A stretch of 14,618 bases of DNA, from NCBI GenBank assembly GCA_025925615.1, contig JAICLN010000053.1, positions 1 to 14,618 of the forward strand, read 5' to 3'. Source of the DNA: Actinomycetospora sp. (lineage in GTDB: Bacteria; Actinomycetota; Actinomycetes; Mycobacteriales; Pseudonocardiaceae). Below the pieces are notes generated by a model. That model saw only the letters and a program-made list of their open reading frames with translations. It was not told the origin of the DNA and made no database searches. The position numbers and the translations under genes were made by a program. How positions within the stretch are numbered: position 1 is the first letter of the stretch; each line of letters opens with the position of its first letter. Below, one piece after another: positions 1 through 6,819 of this stretch.

Positions 1-135
1 CCTCGGCGAGCGCGACGACCGTTCCGGTGCTCGGCAGGAAGCCGCTCTCCGGGTCTTCTGCGTAAAGCCGGGCCTCGATGGCGTGTCCGGTGAGGACGAC
101 GTCGTCCTGCGCGATGCTGAGCCGCTCCCCCGCGG
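1..135 (-). pseudogene. Fragment of a second biotin carboxylase (acyl-CoA carboxylase alpha subunit), inverted
   Basis: Read on the minus strand from about 135 down to 1 (codon phase 133-131, 130-128 and so on), this stretch translates without a stop into a typical biotin-carboxylase C-terminal segment: [11 protein letters not shown], then [12 protein letters not shown], then GFLPSTGT. In the family this block follows the ATP-grasp [13 protein letters not shown] region and contains the conserved Arg of the ARLYAED motif. It is homologous but clearly not identical to the plus-strand gene's own copy at about 388-460 ([20 protein letters not shown]), and it has less GC-biased codons (ctt, tac, gca, gaa). 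It is therefore a piece of a different carboxylase gene pointing the other way, continuing beyond the left edge. Upstream of the AGERL motif the homology stops at about 133-137, exactly where the plus-strand gene becomes recognisable. It could be a natural breakpoint or an assembly chimera. Confidence 0.75.
125..135. other. Inverted junction between two carboxylase genes, with possible microhomology
   Basis: At this 11-base C-rich segment (CTCCCCCGCGG) the minus-strand biotin-carboxylase reading (codons for A-G-E on the complement) and the plus-strand reading (codons for S-P-A) overlap. Both are normal positions in their respective proteins, so the breakpoint lies in shared bases. Neither gene continues across it. 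Confidence 0.6.
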
Positions 136-1382
136 TCGACGAGACGCTGCGCGCCGAGCTCGGGTCCGCCGCTGTCGCCGCCGGGAAGGCCATCGGCTAC
201 ACCGGCGCCGGCACGGTGGAGTTCGTCCTCGACCAGCACGGTGCGTTCTTCTTCCTCGAGGTCAACACCCGGCTGCAGGTCGAGCACCCGGTGACGGAGC
301 TGGTGACCGGGCTGGACCTCGTCGCGCTGCAGCTGCGGATCGCCGAGGGCCACCCGCTGCCGGCCGAGGTCACGGGCGCGCGGATCGACGGGCACGCGAT
401 CGAGGTCCGCCTCTACGCCGAGGACGTCCCCGCCGGATACCTGCCCGCGACGGGGACGCTGCACCGCTTCGCGATCCCTGCCCTGCGCGGCGTCCGCGTC
501 GACGCCGGGGTGACCGACGGCTCCGTCGTCAGCCCGCACTACGACCCGATGCTCGCCAAGGTCATCGCCCACGGCGCCACCCGCGCCGAGGCCGCCCGCA
601 CCCTGGCCCGCGCGCTCGCGCAGGCGTCGATCCACGGCGTGACCACCAACCGCGACCTGCTCGTCGGCATCCTGCGCGACGAGGAGTTCCTCGCCGGCCG
701 GACCGACACCGGCTACCTGCCGCGGCACCCCGAGCTCGTCACGCCCGAGCCCGACGACGGCGAGGCGGTGCGGGCGATCGCGGCGGCGCTCGCGTTGCAG
801 GCCGAGCACCGGACCGGTGCGCCCGTCCTGCGGGGTCTGCCGTCGGGCTGGCGCAACGTCGGCGGGCCGCCGCAGGCCGTGTCCTACGCCGTCGGCGAGC
901 GCACGCTCGACGTGACCTACGCGTTCCGCCGGGAGGGCCTGACGGCCCAGGTGAGCGGGTTTGGTCGCCCGGACGGCGAGATTCGTTCACATGGTGCGGC
1001 GCCGGACTCCGTCACCCTGGAGATCCAGGGGGTCCGCCGCACCTATGCCGTTCACCGCGCCGGCGGGCAGACCTTCGTCGACGGGCCCGACGGGTCCAGC
1101 GCCTTCCGCGACGTCCCCCGCTTCGCCGACCCCAACGCCGTCGCGCACGCCGGCTCGCTGCTCGCGCCCATGCCCGGCACCGTCGTGCGGGTGCTGGCGG
1201 CGACCGGGGACAGCGTCAGTGCGGGCGCGGCCCTCGTCGTGCTCGAGGCGATGAAGATGGAGCACACCGTCGCGGCGCCGGTCGACGGCGTCGTCGGGGA
1301 GATGCACGTCGCGCCGGGCGACCAAGTCGAGACGCGGCAGGTCCTCGCCGTCGTGGAGGAGCCCGAGGAGGCGGCGTCGTGA
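126..1382 (+). CDS. Biotin-dependent acyl-CoA carboxylase alpha subunit, 5'-truncated
   Basis: Cytoplasmic carboxylase subunit that carboxylates biotin with ATP and bicarbonate and carries it on a C-terminal biotinyl domain for transfer to an acyl-CoA. The retained part starts in the ATP-grasp domain at [13 protein letters not shown], shows [14 protein letters not shown] (about 259-300, with the catalytic/ATP-site Glu-Asn-Arg) and [12 protein letters not shown], then a linker, then the biotinyl domain APMPGT...EAMKMEH with the biotinylated Lys codon at 1254-1256. About 418 residues remain of a usual 650 or so: the N-terminal biotin-carboxylase lobe, including the glycine-rich ATP loop, is missing. 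An in-frame ATG at 78 exists but lies in antisense of another gene, so it is not a natural start. It heads the catabolic operon; a carboxyltransferase beta subunit, normally adjacent, would lie beyond the broken end. Stop TGA overlaps the next GTG. Confidence 0.85.
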   Translation, partial: SPAVDETLRAELGSAAVAAGKAIGYTGAGTVEFVLDQHGAFFFLEVNTRLQVEHPVTELVTGLDLVALQLRIAEGHPLPAEVTGARIDGHAIEVRLYAEDVPAGYLPATGTLHRFAIPALRGVRVDAGVTDGSVVSPHYDPMLAKVIAHGATRAEAARTLARALAQASIHGVTTNRDLLVGILRDEEFLAGRTDTGYLPRHPELVTPEPDDGEAVRAIAAALALQAEHRTGAPVLRGLPSGWRNVGGPPQAVSYAVGERTLDVTYAFRREGLTAQVSGFGRPDGEIRSHGAAPDSVTLEIQGVRRTYAVHRAGGQTFVDGPDGSSAFRDVPRFADPNAVAHAGSLLAPMPGTVVRVLAATGDSVSAGAALVVLEAMKMEHTVAAPVDGVVGEMHVAPGDQVETRQVLAVVEEPEEAAS

Positions 1383-2926
1383 CCGCCGTCGAGCAGGCGA
1401 CCGGCACCACCGTCGATGCGCTCTTCCGCCGCGCGTTCCGCGTGTTCGCCGACCGGGTTGCCGTCACCTCGGACCAGCCCGGTGAGGAGCCCTGGACCTA
1501 CCGCGAGCTGGGCGAGCGCACCGACCGGCTCGCCGCCGGGCTGCACGCGTCCGGGCTGCGCCGCGGCGACCGGCTCGCGGTCCTCTCCGAGACCCGGCCC
1601 GAGTACGTCGAGCTCTACATCGCCGCCGCCCGCCTCGGCGTCGCGCTGATCACGCTCAACGTGCGGCTGCACCCCGACGAGCTCGCGGTCATCGTCACCA
1701 GTGCCGCTCCGGCCGCGCTCGTCACCTCCGGCGGCCTCGCCCCGAACGCCGAGGCCATCCGCGACCGGGCACCGAGCGTCACCGCCTGGTACTCGCTCGA
1801 CGCCACCCCCGGTTTCGACCCTCTCCCCCGCTCCGAGGGCCCCGCCCCTGAGCCTGCCACCCAGCCCGACGACCTCCACGTCGTCCTCTACACCTCCGGC
1901 ACCACCGGGCCGCCCAAGGGCGCGATGATCACCCAGCAGGCCGCCGCGATCCGCGGGCTGCGCCTCGCGCAGTGGTTCGGGCTCACCCCCGACGACGGGT
2001 TCATCGGCTGGACCCCGATGTTCCACTGCGCCGGCGACGAGTCGCTCTACGGGACGTTGCTGACCGGCGGACGGTTCGCCTGCCTGCGCCGGGCGGACCC
2101 GACGACGATCCTCGACCTCATCGAGCGCGATCGGCTCTCCTGGACCCTGCTGCTCCCCGGCGTCATCACCGACGTGTTGGCTGAACCGGTCGGGACGCGG
2201 AACCTGGAGTCGTTCCGCTTTGCGATCGGCTACGCGAACATGATGCCGACGGTCGTGGAACAGCTCACGACGAAGTACGGCATCGCCTTCTGCGACGCGT
2301 TCGGGCAGACCGAGACCAGCTACGTCCTCGCCCACGGGTTCTCCGGCCCGGGCACGACCCCGCACCTGCGCAAGACCCAGACGCCGCTGGTGGACGTGCG
2401 CATCGTCGACCCGGACATGACCGAGGTCCCCGACGGCACCCCGGGCGAGTGCGTCGTGCGCGGACCGGGCCTGATGGCGGGCTACCTCGACGACCCGAAG
2501 GCCACCGACGAGGCCTTCCACGGCGGCTGGCTGCACACCGGTGACGTCCTGCGGCGCAACGAGGACGGCACGCTCTCCTTCGTCGACCGCGTCAAGTACC
2601 TGATCAAGACCGGCGGCGAGAACGTCTACCCGGCCGAGGTCGAGGGCGCGATCTCCGGCCATCCCGGCGTGCAGGAGGTGGCCGCGTACGGCGTGCCCGA
2701 CGAGCGGTGGGGCGAGACGGTGAAGGTCGCCGTCGTGCGCGCACCGGGGTCGGACATCAGCGCCGACGAGATCGTCGAACGCTGCCGCGAGCGGCTCGCC
2801 GGGTTCAAGTGCCCCCGCTACGTCGCCTTCCTCGACGCCGCGGACATCCCGCGCAGCACCACCGGCAAGCTGCAGCGCCACGTCCTCGCCGCGCGCGGGG
2901 CCGACGATTCGGAGCGTGTCCGGTGA
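1379..2926 (+). CDS. AMP-forming acyl-CoA ligase (class I adenylate-forming enzyme), first copy
   Basis: A 515-residue FadD-like enzyme that activates a carboxylic acid to acyl-AMP and then acyl-CoA. Hallmarks: phosphate-binding loop YTSGTTGPPKG at residues 171-181, FGQTET at 308-313, HTGD with the ribose-binding Asp at 389, hinge and A8 region DRVKYLIKTGGENVYP from residue 403, and the catalytic C-terminal Lys in TGKLQ at 497. All key residues are present. GTG at 1379 is chosen because AGGAGG (1366-1371) lies 7 bases upstream and the protein then has family length; the reading frame is open far upstream but that extension is a shadow of the carboxylase gene. The start overlaps the carboxylase stop in GTGA, implying translational coupling. 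Chain length or ring specificity cannot be told. Annotated alternatives would be long-chain or cyclohexanecarboxylate/4-coumarate-type CoA ligase. Confidence 0.9.
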   Translation: MTAVEQATGTTVDALFRRAFRVFADRVAVTSDQPGEEPWTYRELGERTDRLAAGLHASGLRRGDRLAVLSETRPEYVELYIAAARLGVALITLNVRLHPDELAVIVTSAAPAALVTSGGLAPNAEAIRDRAPSVTAWYSLDATPGFDPLPRSEGPAPEPATQPDDLHVVLYTSGTTGPPKGAMITQQAAAIRGLRLAQWFGLTPDDGFIGWTPMFHCAGDESLYGTLLTGGRFACLRRADPTTILDLIERDRLSWTLLLPGVITDVLAEPVGTRNLESFRFAIGYANMMPTVVEQLTTKYGIAFCDAFGQTETSYVLAHGFSGPGTTPHLRKTQTPLVDVRIVDPDMTEVPDGTPGECVVRGPGLMAGYLDDPKATDEAFHGGWLHTGDVLRRNEDGTLSFVDRVKYLIKTGGENVYPAEVEGAISGHPGVQEVAAYGVPDERWGETVKVAVVRAPGSDISADEIVERCRERLAGFKCPRYVAFLDAADIPRSTTGKLQRHVLAARGADDSERVR

Positions 2927-3705
2927 GCGGGGAGTGCGGCATCACCACCACCGACCGCGGCCCGATCCGCATCCTGACGATCGCCCGTCCGGCCCGCCGC
3001 AACGCCATGGGAACCGCTACGGCGGAAGCCCTCGAACTGGCGCTGCGCGCGGCCGCCGACGACGAGGACGTCCGCGCGGTCGTCCTCACCGGCGCCGGCG
3101 GGCACTTCTCCGCCGGCGGCGACGCCGACTCGATCCTCGAGCACGTCGCCGGCGACGACCCGGAACTGCTCGCGCTGATGCGGGCATTCCACCGCCTCGT
3201 CGTCGAGATCTGGGAGTCGCGGCTGCCCGTCGTCGCGGCGGTGTCCGGCATCGCGTACGGCGGCGGCGTCAACCTGGCACTGGCGTGCGACCTCGTCGTC
3301 CTGAGCGAGGACGCGCGCCTCTGTCAGATCTTCGTGCGCCGCGGGGTGGTGCCCGACGTCGGGGGCGCGTGGCTGCTCCCCCGGCTCGTCGGGATGCAGC
3401 GGGCCAAGGAGCTCATGCTGCTCGCCCCGGAGATCGACGCCCGGCACGCCGAACGGCTGGGCCTGGCCAACGCCGTCGAGCCCGACGCCGAGGCGGCGCT
3501 GGAGCGGGCCGTGGTCCTGGCCGAGCAGCTGGCGACGCTCCCGCCCTACACCGTCGCGCTGTCGAAGAAGCTGATCAACCACTCCAGCGGCGACGACCTG
3601 CGCGGCTCGCTGGAGCGCGAGGCCGTCACGCAGGCCGCGGCACTGCGCGCCCGGCCCGCCACCGAGTCGTTCGAGGCGTTCCGTCGGAAAGGTGCTCAAG
3701 CATGA
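2923..3705 (+). CDS. Enoyl-CoA hydratase/isomerase family protein (crotonase), hydratase glutamates absent
   Basis: A 260-residue crotonase-fold protein, the usual family length. The oxyanion-hole segments are intact: HFSAGGD at 61-67 and YGGG at 112-115. By alignment to the mitochondrial hydratase, the two catalytic glutamates are replaced: the GGGCE position reads GGGVN (Asn117) and the QPE position reads QIF (Phe137). Instead there is an Asp in VVPDVGG (Asp145), the pattern seen in PaaG-like and other enoyl-CoA isomerase-type members. Isomerase or another crotonase reaction is therefore more likely than classical hydration; this is inference from motif positions. GTG at 2923 overlaps the ligase stop (GTGA) with GGAG (2911-2914) at good spacing. 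The far-upstream open frame is not coding. Its stop overlaps the ATG of the second ligase. Confidence 0.88.
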   Translation: MSGECGITTTDRGPIRILTIARPARRNAMGTATAEALELALRAAADDEDVRAVVLTGAGGHFSAGGDADSILEHVAGDDPELLALMRAFHRLVVEIWESRLPVVAAVSGIAYGGGVNLALACDLVVLSEDARLCQIFVRRGVVPDVGGAWLLPRLVGMQRAKELMLLAPEIDARHAERLGLANAVEPDAEAALERAVVLAEQLATLPPYTVALSKKLINHSSGDDLRGSLEREAVTQAAALRARPATESFEAFRRKGAQA

Positions 3706-5252
3706 ACATCGCCGTTCTGCTGCGTCGCGCGGCGGCCGACCACGCCGCCGACGTCGCGGTACGCCTCGACGACGAGGAGCTCACCTACGCCGATCTCGCC
3801 GACCGCGCCGCGCGGTTCGCGGCGTACCTGCGGGCCACCGGCGTCGTGCCGGGCGAGCGCGTCGGCTTCCTGCTGCCGAACATCGTCGAGTACGTGGTGG
3901 GGCTGCTCGGGACGTGGCAGGCCGGCGCGGTCGGGGTGCCGCTGAACACGCTCTTCCCCGACGCCCCGCTGCGCCACGCCGTCACCGACTCCGGCGCGCG
4001 GCTGCTCGTGCTCCCGCCCGAGGTCGTCGAGCGGGTCGAGTCGGTGCTCGAGGGCGCGACCCTGGAGCTCCTGACGACGGGCCCCGAATCAGACGAGCAC
4101 GCCGATAGGGGCACCTTCGCGCAGGCCGTGGCGGCACACTCGCCGCTCACCGACGTCGTGCCGCGGCTCGACCACGACGACGCGCTGCTGATGTACACCT
4201 CGGGCTCCACCGGCGTGCCCAAGGGCGTGCGGCAGACGCACCGCAACGTCGTCGCCGAGGTGGACGGCGCCATCGAGTTCTACGGCATCACCGCCGACGA
4301 CCACGTGCTCAACTGCATGCCGATCTTCCACGTCGGCGGCCTGCAGCTCGCGATGCTGCCGCTGCTGCTGCGCGGCGGGCAGATGACGCTGATGCCGCGG
4401 TGGAACGTCGAGGTGTGGCTGGACCTCGCGCAGCGGCTGCGGCCCACCGTCGGCGGGCTGATCTCGACGATGATGATCGACGTCGGGAACCGCACCAGTC
4501 GAGATCCGGTCCGGTTGGATTCCTTCCGGTTCGTCATGTTCGGCGGCTCGCGGACCCCGACGGCGGCCATCGAGCGGCTCGAGCGCGGCACCGGCATCCC
4601 CGGGACGGAGATCTACGGCCAGACCGAGCAGAACGGCCTCGTCGTCACCTACCACCCCGGCGAGGCCCGACGGCCCGACTCGATGGGCCGGCCGCTCGAG
4701 CAGATCGTCGCGACCCGTCTGGTGCCCGTCGATCGCCAAGAATCGGACTCGAGCCCGGATCTGGAGCCGGGCGACCCCGGCGTCGGAGAGCTGTGGGTGC
4801 ACGGCGACGCGGTGACGCCCGGGTACTGGCATCTCGAGGCGCCGGAGAAGTGGGCGGTCGACGACGACGGGCGCCGCTGGTTCCGCACCGGCGACCTCAT
4901 GTCCCGCGACGCCGACGGCTACCTCTACTACGTCGACCGCATCGACGACATGATCGTCTCCGGCGGCGAGAACGTGTTCCCGCAGATGGTCGAGGAGCAC
5001 CTGGCCGGCCACCCCGACCTCGCCGAGGTCGCAGTGATCGGCACGGCACACGAGCGGTGGGTGGAACAGGTGACCGCGGTCGTCGTCCCCAACCGGCCCG
5101 GCGTCACCGTCGAGGCCCTCGACCGCTGGTGCGCCGACCACCCCGACCTGCGCGGTATGCACCGGCCCCGGCGGATCGAGATCGTCGAGGCGCTGCCCCG
5201 CACCGGCAGCGGCAAGCTCAACCGACCCGAGCTGCGGAGGATCTTCCCGTGA
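3702..5252 (+). CDS. AMP-forming acyl-CoA ligase, second copy
   Basis: A 516-residue adenylate-forming ligase, second in the operon. It has YTSGSTGVPKG at residues 165-175, YGQTEQ at 305-310 (Gln where many members have a hydroxyl or small residue), FRTGD with Asp398, the hinge DRIDDMIVSGGENVFP from residue 412, and the catalytic Lys505 in TGSGKLNR, so it looks active. Outside the motifs it differs widely from the first ligase (N-terminal and substrate-pocket regions), so it is not a recent duplicate and probably activates a different acid or pathway intermediate. ATG at 3702 overlaps the crotonase TGA (ATGA); GGAAAGG at 3686-3692 is the ribosome binding site. The open frame running upstream of 3702 is a shadow of the crotonase gene. 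Confidence 0.9.
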   Translation: MNIAVLLRRAAADHAADVAVRLDDEELTYADLADRAARFAAYLRATGVVPGERVGFLLPNIVEYVVGLLGTWQAGAVGVPLNTLFPDAPLRHAVTDSGARLLVLPPEVVERVESVLEGATLELLTTGPESDEHADRGTFAQAVAAHSPLTDVVPRLDHDDALLMYTSGSTGVPKGVRQTHRNVVAEVDGAIEFYGITADDHVLNCMPIFHVGGLQLAMLPLLLRGGQMTLMPRWNVEVWLDLAQRLRPTVGGLISTMMIDVGNRTSRDPVRLDSFRFVMFGGSRTPTAAIERLERGTGIPGTEIYGQTEQNGLVVTYHPGEARRPDSMGRPLEQIVATRLVPVDRQESDSSPDLEPGDPGVGELWVHGDAVTPGYWHLEAPEKWAVDDDGRRWFRTGDLMSRDADGYLYYVDRIDDMIVSGGENVFPQMVEEHLAGHPDLAEVAVIGTAHERWVEQVTAVVVPNRPGVTVEALDRWCADHPDLRGMHRPRRIEIVEALPRTGSGKLNRPELRRIFP

Positions 5253-6016
5253 CGGACCAGGTCGTGACCTACGACGTCGTCGACGGCGTCGCCTGGTTGA
5301 CCATCAACCGGCCGGACGCCCGGAACGCGCTGAGCAAGGACGTCCGCGACGGGCTCTGGGAGGGCGCGCACCGGTTCGTCGCCGACGACTCCGCCGCCGT
5401 CCTCGTCCTCACCGGCAGCGGCGACAAGGCGTTCTGTGCGGGCGGCGATCTCAAGGAGATGGCCGAGACCTCCTTGGAGATCCCGCCACCGGACTTCCTG
5501 CCGCAGTTCGGGCGGAACATCGAGATCGAGAAGCCGACCATCGCCGCCGTCAACGGCGTCGCCTACGCCGGGGGCTTCCTGCTCGCCCAGCAGTGCGACC
5601 TCGTCGTCGCCGCCGAGCACGCGCGGTTCGCGGTATCGGAGGTGAAGGTCGGGCGCGGGTCGCCGTGGGCCGCGCCGCTGTCGTGGCTGGTCCCGCCGCG
5701 GGTGGCGCTCGAGATCCTGCTGACCGGGGACCCGCTCGACGCGCAGCGCGCCCTCGACGTCGGGCTGGTCAACCGCGTCGTCCCGGCCGGTGACCTGCGC
5801 GCCCGCACCCAGGAGCTCGCCGTGCGCATCGCGACGAACGCGCCGCTGTCGGTGCGGGCGGCCAAGCGCACGGCGTACCTCTCGGCGGAGCATGATCGCG
5901 ACGGGGCCTACGCGCGGGCCGAGGAGATCTGGGCGCCGGTGTACCGGTCGGCCGACGCGCAGGAAGGGCCCGCGGCGTTCCGCGACAAGCGCACGCCGAT
6001 CTGGACGGGGAGGTAG
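5249..6016 (+). CDS. Enoyl-CoA hydratase/isomerase family protein (crotonase), second copy
   Basis: A 255-residue crotonase. AFCAGGD (61-67) and YAGG (106-109) form the oxyanion hole. The position of the first hydratase glutamate is Leu111, but the second is conserved as Glu131 in SEVKVG. One general acid/base is thus kept, unlike the first crotonase of this operon, so the two probably catalyse different steps. The segment after Glu131 (GRGSPWAAPLSWLVP) is typical of actinobacterial EchA-like proteins of unassigned substrate. GTG at 5249 overlaps the ligase stop as GTGA, with GGAGG (5236-5240) 8 bases upstream. The next gene starts 5 bases after the stop. Hydratase activity is plausible but not certain from one glutamate. 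Confidence 0.88.
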   Translation: MTDQVVTYDVVDGVAWLTINRPDARNALSKDVRDGLWEGAHRFVADDSAAVLVLTGSGDKAFCAGGDLKEMAETSLEIPPPDFLPQFGRNIEIEKPTIAAVNGVAYAGGFLLAQQCDLVVAAEHARFAVSEVKVGRGSPWAAPLSWLVPPRVALEILLTGDPLDAQRALDVGLVNRVVPAGDLRARTQELAVRIATNAPLSVRAAKRTAYLSAEHDRDGAYARAEEIWAPVYRSADAQEGPAAFRDKRTPIWTGR

Positions 6017-6021
6017 ACGCG

Positions 6022-6819
6022 ATGCCGGTGTCGATGACGGCGCTGTGCGACGACCTGGCGGCCGAGTCCGCCGAGCTGCGGGCGGTCCTGGCCGGGCTCT
6101 CGGAAGCCGACTGGCGGCGGGAGACACCCGCCGTCGGGTGGACGATCGGCGACCAGGTCTCCCACCTGGCCTACTTCGACGACGTCGCACTGCGCTCGGC
6201 GACCGACCCGGAGGCCTTCGCCGCGGAGAAGGCGCAGATGGACGCCGAGGGCGGCGTCAGCCCGGACACCATCGCGGAGCGCTTCCGCGACCTGTCCGGC
6301 GCCGAGCTGCTGACGTGGTTCGACGAGGCCCGGGGCCGGATGATCGACGGGTTCCGCCGGCTCGACCCGTCCACCCGCGTGCCCTGGTTCGGCCCGGCCA
6401 TGAGCGCGGCCTCGTCACTGACCGCGCGGATCATGGAGACGTGGGCCCACGCCCAGGACGTGTACGACGCCGTCGGGGCGGACCACCAGCCGTCGTCGCG
6501 GCTGCGGCACGTCGCGCACATCGGGGTCGGCGCGCGGGCGTTCAGCTACCTGGCGCACGGCCGTGCGATGCCGGAGGCGCCGGTGCGGGTCGAGCTGACA
6601 GCGCCGGACGGGTCGACGTGGGGCTGGGGTCCCGACGATGCCCGTGACCGGATCACCGGTCCGGCGCTCGACTTCGCCCTGCTCATCACCCAGCGCCGTC
6701 ATCGCGACGACCTGGCGCTCGACGTCGTGGGCGACGCGGCCACCGAGTGGGTCGAGATCGGACAGGCGTTCGCGGGCGAGCCGGGGACCGGCCGCAAGCC
6801 GCTGGGAGGGGACCGATGA
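6022..6819 (+). CDS. TIGR03084-family metal-binding protein (mycothiol-dependent isomerase-like)
   Basis: 265 residues. The N-terminal four-helix DinB/MDMPI-like domain carries a full metal triad: His48 in VSHLAYFD, and Glu139 and His143 in ETWAHAQD. This matches the zinc ligands of mycothiol-dependent maleylpyruvate isomerase, where a His and an ExxxH motif bind zinc. The C-terminal part (from about residue 185, VRVELTAPDGSTW) resembles the small SCP2-like domain of that family. TIGR03084 proteins are of unknown reaction; from family knowledge they may use mycothiol with a zinc centre. ATG at 6022 follows GGGGAGG (6007-6013). The stop overlaps the ATG of the AtuA gene, and these two families are often neighbours in actinobacteria, suggesting a shared step. 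A role in hydrolysing or isomerising an operon intermediate is inference. Confidence 0.85.
   Translation: MPVSMTALCDDLAAESAELRAVLAGLSEADWRRETPAVGWTIGDQVSHLAYFDDVALRSATDPEAFAAEKAQMDAEGGVSPDTIAERFRDLSGAELLTWFDEARGRMIDGFRRLDPSTRVPWFGPAMSAASSLTARIMETWAHAQDVYDAVGADHQPSSRLRHVAHIGVGARAFSYLAHGRAMPEAPVRVELTAPDGSTWGWGPDDARDRITGPALDFALLITQRRHRDDLALDVVGDAATEWVEIGQAFAGEPGTGRKPLGGDR

Noticed and set aside
78..125. ATG at 78 as the native start of the carboxylase
   Set aside because: This stretch is antisense to another biotin carboxylase and has no similarity to the expected upstream ATP-grasp sequence.
83..1378. In-frame upstream extension of the first ligase
   Set aside because: The residues are a frame-shifted Arg-rich shadow of the carboxylase gene; a good ribosome binding site marks GTG 1379 as the start.
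1052..2881. Long minus-strand open frame (609 codons) opposite the first ligase
   Set aside because: Composition is typical of antisense to GC-rich coding DNA (Arg/Gly/Asp/Ala-rich, no domain), while the plus strand has a complete motif-bearing enzyme.
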